A stretch of DNA of 64,000 nt, taken from Anagrus nilaparvatae (taxonomy: Eukaryota; Arthropoda; Insecta; Hymenoptera; Mymaridae). Location of the stretch: assembly GCA_022575985.1 (NCBI GenBank), contig JAKSXM010000147.1, forward strand, positions 18,386,001-18,450,000, written 5' to 3'. The position numbers and the translations under genes were made by a program. Positions 33,750 to 46,791 of this stretch are shown piece by piece. The notes below the pieces were generated by a model. The model was not told where the DNA came from, ran no database searches, and worked only from the letters and a program-made list of their open reading frames with translations. How positions within the stretch are numbered: the first letter of the stretch is position 1; every line of letters begins with the position of its first letter.

Positions 33750-34480
33750 GGAAAATATGCTCAGTGAAAATATGAAAATTTTCATCAATAAAAACACTTT
33801 TTCCAACCTCGAAAAACCCCGGGCAATGTAAAAATCTTATTCTTACATTGGTCCGCCATGTTTGAAAATTGGAAAATATGCTGGGACCAAAAAACGAACA
33901 ATTTTATTCATATAAACGTTTTCTTCGACCTTGAAAACCCCAAGGCATTGTAAAAAACTTATTTTGACATGTTTTTCTGATCCGCCATCTTGGAGAATCG
34001 GAAAATTTGCTTGGGTGAATATTTTCATAAATTGATAACGTTTTTCTCAACTTCGGAAACCCCCAGGCAATACAGATGGTTCCCCTTTTTTCAGGTTTTT
34101 TGTTCCGTCATCTTGGAAAATCGGAAAATATGCTAGGGTAAAAAAATAAAAAATTTTTATAACTAAAAACGTTTTTCTCAACCTTGAAACCATCCAGGCA
34201 ATATAAAAAGCTTATTCTGACATATTTTGTTGTCAGCCAAAAGTCAATCATCGGAAAAGATTTTGGGGAAATAAAATAAAAATTTTCATTATTTAAAATG
34301 TGTTTCTCAACCTCAAGAACCCGCAGGTAATATAGATACTTCTATTTTTCATGTTTTTGTTCCGCCATCTTGGAAAATTGAAAAATATGCCAGGGTAAAA
34401 ATATGAAAATTTTTATAAATGAAAACGTTTTTCTCAACCTCGAAAACCCCCAACCCAGTTGGCCCAAATAATTCACTCGT
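33750..34480. repeat. Tandem array with CCGCCATCTTGG motif
   Basis: Six units of about 125 bp, each with a CCGCCATCTTGG-type core (33853, 33982, 34105, 34372 and variants), GGAAAATATGC, and CTCAACCTCGAAAACCCC. Mirrored copies are at 39060-39590 and 41430-42085. The core matches the YY1/Pho recognition sequence. Confidence 0.75.
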
Positions 34481-37220
34481 CTATTTTTATCATTTGCTGC
34501 GAGATATAAAAATTTAAAGCCAGAATCCAGATTTTAGACTTTTAATAAATGCAAATTTTTTTTATCTAAATAAGCAAAAACTACGAATTTTTTATCGGTC
34601 AAAAAGTTTGAAAAATTCCCCGACAAAATAAAATAGATAATTTTTACTCATTTGAGGAAAGCATTACATTTTTATATAAAAGTCCCCAAAATTCTTGATC
34701 AGTGCAGCAACATTTAGAATATATAGCCTAAGAAACTTATCTTATAGCATAGAACCCTTTTAGAGGGTCTAATTTCTAGGCCCAGGAGGCACATCCAGGT
34801 AAACTGAGGGTATGGGAGATGTTTTTTCAACTACCACAACCTGTCCTGAAAGTAAGAAGCAAATCCTCTACCCAAAAAGTTGAAACTCCCCTTGTTATTT
34901 TTTTTTTAATTAATTTTTTTTACAATTTATCCTGTTTATTATTATACCTTTTACTTATAAAATTAATAAAAGCAGCTGTAAATTTGATTTCCAAAAAATT
35001 TTTTTGCATCATAATCTTTCAATTCTTTTTGAATATTTTACAGAGGTCAAATTTAAGTATTATTGTTATTATAATTTTAAAAAATATTATTTACATACAT
35101 TATTGTAAATCTATATTATTTCACATACCAAAAAAAAAAAAAAAAAATTAATGCAAATTGAAAAAATTATGCTTTTGTCGTTCTCACTTTAATTATGCCC
35201 CCATTATATTTCTGCCTGCAGGCCCCCTAAGTGTTTAGGCCCTGCTTGAATTAAAAATAAAAATTGTGCCAACTGGGCAAGCAATTTTAAAAGCTTTAAA
35301 TGCTAAATTTTCTAAATAATTAAATAATCAGTTTCTGAATAAGATTTAAAAAAAGTTTAACTTTTTTTTTTTTCAAAATCTTGTATTTTAAAGGGTTAGT
35401 TTTCACTCCCTGTAGTAAGCCTATGCACCCTAATTTTGGCCCATAATCATAAGTACTGGTTATTTGATTAATTCCTCTCTTTTTTTCTAGATCGAGTTCT
35501 AGAAATTTAGCTTAACAATTAATTATGAGTTATGCTATTTATTACACGTAACCTCTTATTACAATTAAATTTTTTGTTTGAGTCATTAATATTTAAAGGA
35601 ACAAAGAATTTTGTTAAAGCAGCTAATTTAAGGCTAAAGTTTTTTTTTTATACTTTTACAAGCAAAAGCGATAACAAAATAAAATATACCTTTCTGTAAA
35701 AAACAGTATTTATTCACAATTTTTTCTTTATTTATATTTTTACTTAAAAAAAGTAGGCTGTCTGAAATCTTTAAACTTCTTCATGCTGATGCACTTTATC
35801 AGTTGAAATGATTGTTAGTTATAACGACTTACTTTATTAAATTATTTATCCACCTAGTTCCAGCTAAAATATGCTTATAACGTTTCCAAATTTGAGTGTC
35901 TGGTGATAAAAAGAATTGCAGCACTTTTCAATTAAAATTATATTTTCTGTAAATAAGTATCTTAATTAATGTAAAATAATAAACTAAAAACTTTAAGCAA
36001 TACTTAGTCCCTTTATTTGCTTTTGAGAAATTAAATACAAATTTGTATCGATATGAAGCATGACATCTACTGAAAAAGTTTTGTCAACAGAAAATTTATT
36101 CCTAGATGATTCATGCGGTCCATATACAATTATACATAAAACCAGCAGATGTAACAATCTCTATCTTTAAAAAACAATTCACTTTTAATTTTGGAATGTT
36201 GAAAAGTAACAAATGGGTTATGTACAAATACTTAGATACAAAATTTCATATTCTATAAGGCTATCTTGCACTATTTTAGAACTTCTAAGTTTCACTGACA
36301 ATAAAGAAATTAATTAGTAACAATCTTAAATAAATTTTAATCTTTAATTAATTGTAATTAATATTCTATTGATTGAAATCATTATTTTTTTGCAAAAAGA
36401 CTGCACATCTGACAACAACAAATCTACCACGCCGGCTACTATCGCCGTGTGACAAGGTTACACAAATAATTATCCTCCAGACTGGATGTTAAGTTTAATT
36501 ATTTCAGACTGCAAAATTAAAAAGTTTTAAAAAGTGAACTAATAAATAACTTTAAAAAAGTGATATTTGTAGTTTTTTTGCAGAATTGTGACAAAAATTT
36601 AAAAGTAAGACAAATATTCATTTTCAATATTTGAATTCATTTTGAGCTGTGTAATCTTTGTCACACGGCGATAGTAGCCGGCGTGGTAGATTTGTTGTTG
36701 TCAGATGTGCAGTCTTTTTGCAAAAAAATAATGATTTCAATCAATAGAATATTAATTACAATTAATTAAAGATTAAAATTTATTTAAGATTGTTACTAAT
36801 TAATTTCTTTATTGTCAGTGAAACTTAGAAGTTCTAAAATAGTGCAAGATAGCCTTATAGAATATGAAATTTTGTATCTAAGTATTTGTACATAACCCAT
36901 TTGTTACTTTTCAACATTCCAAAATTAAAAGTGAATTGTTTTTTAAAGATAGAGATTGTTACATCTGCTGGAATTATGTATAATTGTATATGGACCGCAT
37001 GAATCATCTAGGAATAAATTTTCTGTTGACAAAACTTTTTCAGTAGATGTCATGCTTCATATCGATACAAATTCGTATTTAATTTCTCAAAAGCAAATAA
37101 AGGGACTAAGTATTGCTTAAAGTTTTTAGTTTATTATTTTACATTAATTAAGATACTTATTTACAGAAAATATAATTTTAATTGAAAAGTGCTGCTATTC
37201 TTTTTATCACCAGATACTCA

Positions 37221-40200
37221 AATTTGGAAACGTTATAAGCATATTTTAGCTGGAACTAGGTGGATATATAATTTAATAAAGTAAGTCGTTATAACTAACA
37301 ATCATTTCAACTGATAAAGTGCATCAGCATGAAGAAGTTTAAAGATTTCAGACAGCCTACTTTTTTTAAGTGAAAATATAAATAAAGAAAAAATTGTGAA
37401 TAAATAATGTTTATTACAGAAAGGTATATTTTATTTTGTTATCGCTTTTGCTTGTAAAAGTATAAAAAAAAAACTTTAGCCTTAAATTAGCTGCTTTAAC
37501 AAAATTCTTTGTTCCTTTAAATATTAATGACTCAAACAAAAAATTTAATTGTAATAAGAGGTTACGTGTAATAAATAGCATTACTCATAATTAATTGTTA
37601 AGCTAAATTTCTAGAACTCGATCTAGAAAAAAAGAGAGGAATTAATCAAATAAGCAGTACTTATGATTATGGGCCAAAATTAGGGTGCATAGGCTTACTA
37701 CAGGGAGTGAAAACTAACCCTTTAAAATACAAGATTTTGAAAAAAAAAAAGTTAAACTTTTTTTAAATCTTATTCAGGAACTGATTATTTAATTATTTAG
37801 AAAATTTAGCATTTAAAGCTTTTAAAATTGCTTGCCCAGTTGGCACAATTTTTATTTCGAATTCAATTCGATTCAATATGAATTTCGAAAATGAGAGTAT
37901 AAATGAGTTCAAAGCGAGTTCAAAATAAATTCAAAAAAGTTCAGAATGATCTCAAAATGAATACAAATATTGAAAAAATTATTTTAATAATTTAATCTTC
38001 TTAGCTTAATATTATTTATATACCCTTAGCAGGGCCTAAACACTTAGGGGGCCTGCAGGCAGAAATATAATGGGGGCATAATTAAAGTGAGAACGACAAA
38101 AGCATAATTTTTTCAATTTGCATTAATTTTTTTTTTTTTTTGGTATGTGAAATAATATAGATTTACAATAATGTATGTAAATAATATTTTTTAAAATTAT
38201 AATACTTAAATTTGACCTCTGTAAAATATTCAAAAAGAATTGAAAGATTATGATGCAAAAAAATTTTTTGGAAGTCAAATTTACAGCTGCTTTTATTAAT
38301 TTTATAAGTAAAAGGTATAATAATAAACAGGATAAATTGTAAAAAAAATTAATTAAAAAAAAAATAACAAGGGGAGTTTCAACTTTTTGGGTAGAGGATT
38401 TGCTTCTTACTTTCAGGACAGGTTGTGGTAGTTGAAAAAACATCTCCCATACCCTCAGTTTACCTGGATGTGCCTCCTGGGCCTAGAAATTAGACCCTCT
38501 AAAAGGGTTCTATGCTATAAGATAAGTTTCTTAGGCTTTATATTCTAAATGTTGCTGCACTGATCAAGAATTTTGGGGACTTTTATATAAAAATGTAATG
38601 CTTTCCTCAAATGAGTAAAAATTATCTATTTTATTTTGTCGGGGAATTTTTCAAACTTTTTGACCGATAAAAAATTCGTAGTTTTTGCTTATTTAGATAA
38701 AAAAAAATTTAGATAAAAGTTAAATAAAACTTAAATAAAATTTAAATAAACCTAATTGTTTTACTTAAATGAATATATCCTAAATCGATATATCATTCAC
38801 TAATAGAACCAATTTTTTAAATTGCTGCCAAAATTTTAATGTGTGCCTAAAATGGGTTTTATAGGTCTCAAAAATTTTGTAAAAGCTCAAAGTTTTCAAA
38901 ATTTTTTTATTAGTTCCTTTTACTTCAGTTGTTTTTGAGATATGGCTCTATAAAGATACTGTTTAAAATTTGCGTTTATTAAAAGTCTAAAATCTGGATT
39001 CTGGCTTTAAATTTTTATATCTCGCAGCAAATGATAAAAAATAGACGAGTGAATTATTTGGGCAACTGGGTTGAGGGTTTTCGAGGTTGAGAAAAACGTT
39101 TTCATTTATAAAAATTTTCATATTTTTACCCTGGCATATTTTTCAATTTTCCAAGATGGCGGAACAAAAACATGAAAAATAGAAATATCTATATTACCTG
39201 CGGGTTCTTGAGGTTGAGAAACACATTTTAAATAATGAAAATTTTTATTTTATTTCCCCAAAATCTTTTCCGATTTTCCAAGATGGCTGACAACAAAATA
39301 TGACAGAATAAGCTTTTTATATTGCCTGGATGGTTTCAAGATTGAGAAAAAAGTTTTTAGTTATAAAAATTTTTTATTTTTTTACCCTAGCATATTTTCC
39401 GATTTTCCAAGATGACGGAACAAAAAACCTGAAAAAAGGGGAACCATCTGTATTGCCTGGGGGTTTCCGAAGTTGAGAAAAACGTTATCAATTTATGAAA
39501 ATTTTCACCCAAGCAAATTTTCCGATTCTCCAAGATGGCGGATCAGAAAAACATGTCAAAATAAGTTTTTTACAATGCCTTGGGGTTTTCAATTTGGAAA
39601 CGTTATAAGCATATTTTAGCTGGAACTAGGTGGATATATAATTTAATAAAGTAAGTCGTTATAACTAACAATCATTTCAACTGATAAAGTGCATCAGCAT
39701 GAAGAAGTTTAAAGATTTCAGACAGCCTACTTTTTTTAAGTGAAAATATAAATAAAGAAAAAATTGTGAATAAATAATGTTTATTACAGAAAGGTATATT
39801 TTATTTTGTTATCGCTTTTGCTTGTAAAAGTATAAAAAAAAAACTTTAGCCTTAAATTAGCTGCTTTAACAAAATTCTTTGTTCCTTTAAATATTAATGA
39901 CTCAAACAAAAAATTTAATTGTAATAAGAGGTTACGTGTAATAAATAGCATTACTCATAATTAATTGTTAAGCTAAATTTCTAGAACTCGATCTAGAAAA
40001 AAAGAGAGGAATTAATCAAATAAGCAGTACTTATGATTATGGGCCAAAATTAGGGTGCATAGGCTTACTACAGGGAGTGAAAACTAACCCTTTAAAATAC
40101 AAGATTTTGAAAAAAAAAAAGTTAAACTTTTTTTAAATCTTATTCAGGAACTGATTATTTAATTATTTAGAAAATTTAGCATTTAAAGCTTTTAAAATTG

Positions 40201-41960
40201 CTTGCCCAGTTGGCACAATTTTTATTTCGAATTCAATTCGATTCAATATGAATTTCGAAAATGAGAGTATAAATGAGTTCAAAGCGAGTTCAAAATAAAT
40301 TCAAAAAAGTTCAGAATGATCTCAAAATGAATACAAATATTGAAAAAATTATTTTAATAATTTAATCTTCTTAGCTTAATATTATTTATATACCCTTAGC
40401 AGGGCCTAAACACTTAGGGGGCCTGCAGGCAGAAATATAATGGGGGCATAATTAAAGTGAGAACGACAAAAGCATAATTTTTTCAATTTGCATTAATTTT
40501 TTTTTTTTTTTGGTATGTGAAATAATATAGATTTACAATAATGTATGTAAATAATATTTTTTAAAATTATAATACTTAAATTTGACCTCTGTAAAATATT
40601 CAAAAAGAATTGAAAGATTATGATGCAAAAAAATTTTTTGGAAGTCAAATTTACAGCTGCTTTTATTAATTTTATAAGTAAAAGGTATAATAATAAACAG
40701 GATAAATTGTAAAAAAAATTAATTAAAAAAAAAATAACAAGGGGAGTTTCAACTTTTTGGGTAGAGGATTTGCTTCTTACTTTCAGGACAGGTTGTGGTA
40801 GTTGAAAAAACATCTCCCATACCCTCAGTTTACCTGGATGTGCCTCCTGGGCCTAGAAATTAGACCCTCTAAAAGGGTTCTATGCTATAAGATAAGTTTC
40901 TTAGGCTTTATATTCTAAATGTTGCTGCACTGATCAAGAATTTTGGGGACTTTTATATAAAAATGTAATGCTTTCCTCAAATGAGTAAAAATTATCTATT
41001 TTATTTTGTCGGGGAATTTTTCAAACTTTTTGACCGATAAAAAATTCGTAGTTTTTGCTTATTTAGATAAAAAAAAATTTAGATAAAAGTTAAATAAAAC
41101 TTAAATAAAATTTAAATAAACCTAATTGTTTTACTTAAATGAATATATCCTAAATCGATATATCATTCACTAATAGAACCAATTTTTTAAATTGCTGCCA
41201 AAATTTTAATGTGTGCCTAAAATGGGTTTTATAGGTCTCAAAAATTTTGTAAAAGCTCAAAGTTTTCAAAATTTTTTTATTAGTTCCTTTTACTTCAGTT
41301 GTTTTTGAGATATGGCTCTATAAAGATACTGTTTAAAATTTGCGTTTATTAAAAGTCTAAAATCTGGATTCTGGCTTTAAATTTTTATATCTCGCAGCAA
41401 ATGATAAAAAATAGACGAGTGAATTATTTGGGCAACTGGGTTGAGGGTTTTCGAGGTTGAGAAAAACGTTTTCATTTATAAAAATTTTCATATTTTTACC
41501 CTGGCATATTTTTCAATTTTCCAAGATGGCGGAACAAAAACATGAAAAATAGAAATATCTATATTACCTGCGGGTTCTTGAGGTTGAGAAACACATTTTA
41601 AATAATGAAAATTTTTATTTTATTTCCCCAAAATCTTTTCCGATTTTCCAAGATGGCTGACAACAAAATATGACAGAATAAGCTTTTTATATTGCCTGGA
41701 TGGTTTCAAGATTGAGAAAAAAGTTTTTAGTTATAAAAATTTTTTATTTTTTTACCCTAGCATATTTTCCGATTTTCCAAGATGACGGAACAAAAAACCT
41801 GAAAAAAGGGGAACCATCTGTATTGCCTGGGGGTTTCCGAAGTTGAGAAAAACGTTATCAATTTATGAAAATTTTCACCCAAGCAAATTTTCCGATTCTC
41901 CAAGATGGCGGATCAGAAAAACATGTCAAAATAAGTTTTTTACAATGCCTTGGGGTTTTC
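37221..41960. repeat. 2,370-bp tandem duplication in right arm
   Basis: 37221-39590 is repeated as 39591-41960, apparently without differences. The left arm has a single copy, so the duplication is secondary. The breakpoint shows only AA microhomology. Confidence 0.85.
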
Positions 41961-42099
41961 AAGGTCGAAAAAAACGTTTATATAAATAAAATTGTTCGTT
42001 TTTTGGTCCCAGCATATTTTCCGATTTTCAAACATGGCGGACCAAAAAACATGTAAGAATAAGATTTTTACATTGCCCGGGGTTTTTCGAGGTTGGAAA

Positions 42100-42316
42100 T
42101 AGTATATTTTTACCCATGGCCACAAAAGTAAAGAATGGCCTAAATCGCACGTAAATTACCGTCCGAGGCAAAGCCGAGGATGGTAAACTGCGATTTGGGG
42201 CATCCTTTTTTTGTGGCCAAGGACAAAACATAATTTTTCTTGCTCAGTGTCGAGAAAATGCGTTTTTTCGAATAGCGCAGCGGCCAGAAAACACGCACTT
42301 TCTGGACACTAACAAG
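42100..42316. mobile_element. Hairpin-family insertion in right arm
   Basis: Begins TAGTATATTTTTACCC and contains the CCGAGG hairpin. The left arm keeps the empty site near 33795 (AAAAACACTTTTTCC), so the insert is defined exactly. Three extra A residues suggest an AAA duplication. Confidence 0.75.
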
Positions 42317-43824
42317 AAAAAGTGTTTTTATTGATGAAAATTTTCATATTTTCACTGAGCATATTTTCCAATTTTTCATATTTTAGGACATTTGATATTT
42401 AAAATACTTGTTTACCTACACACCCCTAGAAGGTGAAAATAAGCGAATAAACTACTGAAATTAATAAAAATAGAATAAGTAAGTGAAATTTAATTTTTTT
42501 GATTAAAGCAGTAACGTGATAATTATAACATTACTTATATTAATTAAAATTTTTTTACATTTTCAGAGGAAGTAGAAAAAGAGCTAAAAAATATGTTTTG
42601 GCAATGCATTTTACTATAAAATAATGATAAAATGTTATCCATTATTCTTTTAATTTTCCGCTTTTGAAAAATGTTTTCTATAATCTTTCTACAAAGAAAA
42701 TTAGCTGCAATTTTTGTATTAGATAAGTATCAAGTTTTCAAATTTTATTTTTTAAATCGTATACCTTTAATCAAAGACAAAATGATTCTTTGGGCCTTAA
42801 TTGCTTTTCAGATTTCAAAATAAATTTGGATTCAAAACTTCTTCAAAAACGTTAACTATAGGAGGTCTGAATATGGAAAAAAAAATCTAAAAAGTTCAGG
42901 TTTGTAGAAATTAATCTTCTTAACATAATGGATTTTTGAAAGGAGGCATGCATGGTGAATCGCGACATTGAAGAGCGGATGGGGGAAATTTTTCCGATTA
43001 AAGGGGGTCGAGGATTTTCATAATTGATTAGTTTGAGGATTCCAACAGCTTGTAGTTTTTTGACAGCTAATTGACAGCTGTCATTATCATAAATCCGACT
43101 CGAAATTTGAAATTAGCGACAGAAATAACATAAAGATAGAGAATAAATTTGAGATTCCTGTAAGCGAACGTAATTTGAATACTATAAAAGTTTAGGTTAG
43201 GTTAAATAAATTTATAGTTTTAAATTAAATAAATTTATAGTTTTTAACAAATAAAAAAGATTTGACAGCTAATTGTCATCTGTAAATTGTCAATATCGTA
43301 AATCTGACTGCAAATTTGAAATTAGCGACTCTAAAAACAGAATTAATGAGAATAAACTAATGGTTTCTAACAAATGAAAGTTATTTGACAGCTGTCAACT
43401 GATATCGTCAATCTGAATTCAAATTTGAATCAAGTGACCCAAAAAACATAAAGAATGAGGATGAATTCAAGGTTTTTAACAGCTGTCAACTGTCAACAGC
43501 CATCAATATCGTAAATCTGACTTCAGATTTGAAGTCAGAGATCCAAAAAATATATTAAATAAGAATAAATTTAAGATTTCTAAAAAATGAAACTGATTTG
43601 ACAGGTAATTGACAGCTGCCAACTGTCAATATCGAAAATCTAACTTCAGATTTGAACTTAGCGACCAAAAAAATCTATGTATACCAAATAATTAACCTAT
43701 TTTTTAAAAAAATAACGTTTGATCAAATAACCACATAATTAACCACATAATTAACCACATAATTAACCACATAATTAACCACGTAATTAACCATGTAATT
43801 AACCACATAAAATTTTCTCCTGGG

Positions 43825-44424
43825 TAACTTATTTAATTGAAAAATTAGCTAAAATTTTGAATCGTTCCCAATCGGAATCCTAATTTATTTATAATTTACT
43901 AATTTTTATATTGATTACATTATCACTCTTTACCTATTGTATTCAAAACGATTGGTGAATATTTTCAGGTTTTAAATTAAGTTTCAGGAATTCTGAATTT
44001 CTGTTGTCTTGAATGGTTTAATTTAACTAGGATTTCAAAAGAAAAAATTTATGTAGAATAAACTCATCTTTTTAAGATAGTAAAAATAAAACTATCAACA
44101 AAAGAGTATTAAAAAAAGAGACTAATATTCAATAAATAATTTGTAATTAAAATATTTTTTATTATAATAATTTATAATTTAATAATACAAAAAATGATTT
44201 TAATTTAGTTTGTTATTATTTTATATTAATTTTATTATCCTAACTGTTTACTACAGAATACCTAACAATATAAAAAAATTATTAAAAAAAAATATAAATA
44301 AATTTTAAATTTTAAAATTTTAAAATACGCGCGTCAATAAACAGATTTATGACGATTCATATAATGCGCGTTCTTTTTTTTTTTAACTTTAGTAGATTTA
44401 CATGAAGTGAGGGCGATTGTATGG
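43825..44424. other. AT-rich spacer, no gene seen
   Basis: No ORF, no recognised repeat beyond simple AT sequence. Confidence 0.5.
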
Positions 44425-44664
44425 TCGGGTCTTCAAAACTGCCCCAAAACGTTGTTTCCTGAAATTACTTCCAAAAATAAGTCACCAGCCCAATTTTCAG
44501 TCTTCCAGAGCAAAATCTCGATTTTAAATTAATAGTAATTTTAAGCTGGGAACTTTTTCATATTCCCAAAAAGTGTGTAAATTTATACTAATACATATAC
44601 GATTTTACATATGTAAGTAGCGTTAATAATTTAGCAATCTTAAAAAATAAAAAAAAATCTTTTT

Positions 44665-46791
44665 TTAATGATGTAGTAATGGTATGATAAAAACTTTTCC
44701 GTCATATAAAAAACGACAAGCTTTTCTATAAACATCTTTAACTTTATAAACTTTTTCTGCTTGCGATATTTTACCAGCTTTGCCAATATTAACATTTCTT
44801 GAATCAAATGGATAATTTTTTAAAGGTTCTAGTTCTGAAAGCTCTTTTCCAATTATTGCAATTTCGTTATCTTTTTCACCTAAACCTGTTATGAGAATAA
44901 TCTTTTCCTCTCCTTTTTCGTTGTGTACAATACAACAATTATCTGGAGCAGAGATACTCAGTTCAAAATTAGGAAATATCAATTTTCGATTAGAATTTAT
45001 ATATCCAAAAGGAAGTTTTATTCTTGTTGGTGTTTTTAGTTGAGGCCTGCTAGATTCTTTACTTAATCGTATTTTTTTTTGTGGATGAGATCCTTCTGTA
45101 ATTCTTCGATGTAGTTGTTGTAATGGCTTTGTTTTTTTTCTTACTAATTTTTTTATAAATTGAATGAAATTTTCCATTTCAAATGCGCTAAATTCGTCAA
45201 GAGGAGCGTTCATTTTTAAAACTTCTTCCGCAAGATGAATAAGATTATGAACATTATATGTAACATAGTTTGGATACTTTTTTTTAAATTCTTTTACAAA
45301 CGTTTGCAATAAGCTTTTTGCAAGCTCATTGTTTTTTTTATATTCATCTACGTCGCATAAAATTCGAATAGCAGCACTTAAAAGATTAAATAAATACATA
45401 TTATCAGAATTTATATATTTTTGCATTATAATTGGACCTGCATACAACAAATAAAATCGCAGAACTGTAGCTTTCCATCTTTTAAGATGTAACATACTTT
45501 GAGGTTTTCTATTGAATTCCTTAGGCATGTGTTTACCTAAACTTTCTAGGTCATTTGATAGTTGATTTAACATTTGAAAACTAACGATACTTGATTTTTT
45601 ATTACGAAACCATAACCTTAACATAAGTTTCGTTACACCTAAACATACAAGATGCATATATTCCAAGGGAAATTGATCTATCATGTTTATATCTAATGCT
45701 TCAAATTCTGAGGTACCATGATGATGCTCTTTTTGATCTTTGTTTCGAAAATTTTCATTTGTTCTCAAATCTGCGTTTTCTTCAAGAAACACTACTTTTC
45801 CATCATGATCACCTTTTACTTGACATTTTCCGCATCCAAAAAAGCCATTATAATTTTTAACACATGTTATCATGCATTTTGCCGGGGCATCACATACAAT
45901 GCAACTTAACTGAACTGTGTATTTTTTGTTATTATATATAAAACCGTCACGATTTACTTCTTTATATTCATTTATAAATGGTATGAGAAATTGACCGGAA
46001 GATGGGTTGGTATCTCCGTGATATGAACCTATTAAAAAAGGTGTCAAGTGATTGCAATTTTTATTTTTTACTGAGCCTATTATAGGCCACAGTTTCTGGT
46101 TACCACTTTTACTAAGTGGCGTTCCGTCGATGCCAACATTAATTTTAATAACTCTGTCTAAGCTATTTTTATTTAAAATGTCAATCAAAGAATTCTTCAA
46201 TCCATAATGGAAATATTCTCCTGTTTGCAGTTTTATAATTTCTGTTGTTTTAGGAGTTTTTAGAAAAGCTTTTGCAGTACCAGGAAGCTCTTTATGACCT
46301 GCTTTTATAAATATTTTCAAAAGTTCATCTGTCCAATCTCGAGGTAATTTAGTAGCAAATTCATGTAAATCTTCAATCCAATCAGTTTCAGATTCGCTTT
46401 CATCACTAGAGTCTGAATTGTTATCATCACTATGACTATCAGATTCGTCATCACTCAAATTTAAAATGTTAAACTCATCTGCTAAATATTTTTCAAAATC
46501 TTGAAATTGTTGAAGTTGCAAATCTAATATCTCTTGTAAAGCATCTTTTTGAGACTCACATTGCATATTAATATCAGGATCTACGTTGGCAATATTAACA
46601 TATGGCATAGCCTCAGGGATAACATCATGAGATTTATTACTTGAAATACATTGCATTGAATCTAACTGATCTTCCCAAATTTCATAATTACCTTCTTCAG
46701 TAACTTGTCTCATTTCTTCTTCATAAATATTATTTTGTAAGCGTATTCTATGCCTTTTGCAATATTTATGCAAAGGTTTCCTGATTGACAT
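44665..46791 (-). CDS. tnp2-like (CACTA/EnSpm-type) transposase, 708 aa
   Basis: An uninterrupted ORF from ATG 46791. Residues 110-137 are an acidic Ser/Asp/Glu tract. The catalytic region begins with INVGIDGTPLSK (candidate D222), then a CIVCDAPAKC motif (D301), a GFFGCGKC zinc-like pair (C320, C323), the Y378-M379-H380 then CLG motif (PLEYMHLVCLG), and FEMENF (candidate E538 or E540). This order of D, DAPA, YMH..CLG and FE is that of Transposase_21/tnp2-type proteins common in arthropods. It would cut and rejoin the element ends. The gene is single-exon and intact. I am fairly sure it is a transposase, less sure of the superfamily. Confidence 0.8.
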   Translation of the reverse strand: MSIRKPLHKYCKRHRIRLQNNIYEEEMRQVTEEGNYEIWEDQLDSMQCISSNKSHDVIPEAMPYVNIANVDPDINMQCESQKDALQEILDLQLQQFQDFEKYLADEFNILNLSDDESDSHSDDNNSDSSDESESETDWIEDLHEFATKLPRDWTDELLKIFIKAGHKELPGTAKAFLKTPKTTEIIKLQTGEYFHYGLKNSLIDILNKNSLDRVIKINVGIDGTPLSKSGNQKLWPIIGSVKNKNCNHLTPFLIGSYHGDTNPSSGQFLIPFINEYKEVNRDGFIYNNKKYTVQLSCIVCDAPAKCMITCVKNYNGFFGCGKCQVKGDHDGKVVFLEENADLRTNENFRNKDQKEHHHGTSEFEALDINMIDQFPLEYMHLVCLGVTKLMLRLWFRNKKSSIVSFQMLNQLSNDLESLGKHMPKEFNRKPQSMLHLKRWKATVLRFYLLYAGPIIMQKYINSDNMYLFNLLSAAIRILCDVDEYKKNNELAKSLLQTFVKEFKKKYPNYVTYNVHNLIHLAEEVLKMNAPLDEFSAFEMENFIQFIKKLVRKKTKPLQQLHRRITEGSHPQKKIRLSKESSRPQLKTPTRIKLPFGYINSNRKLIFPNFELSISAPDNCCIVHNEKGEEKIILITGLGEKDNEIAIIGKELSELEPLKNYPFDSRNVNIGKAGKISQAEKVYKVKDVYRKACRFLYDGKVFIIPLLHH

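Larger units (their letters stand above)
32263..43824. mobile_element. Giant TA-flanked palindromic element, 11.6 kb
   Basis: The left arm (32263 to about 36463) and right arm (about 36646-43824) are reverse complements, meeting at a spacer of about 180 bp. Both ends begin CCCAGGAGAAAATTTTATG and TA flanks each (32261-32262, 43825-43826). The arms are highly similar but differ by structural changes: the right has a 2,370-bp tandem duplication, a 217-bp hairpin insertion, and two segments (about 150 bp near 37860 and about 275 bp near 38705) missing from the left. No transposase or other convincing ORF; the 106-110-aa frames repeated in the arms are AT-rich and hydrophobic. It is most simply a non-autonomous foldback DNA transposon. 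Confidence 0.85.

Noticed and set aside
34819..35151. 110-codon hydrophobic frame, repeated at 38123 and 40493
   Set aside because: AT-rich low-complexity sequence in three copies of the palindrome arm; composition alone explains the hydrophobic residues.
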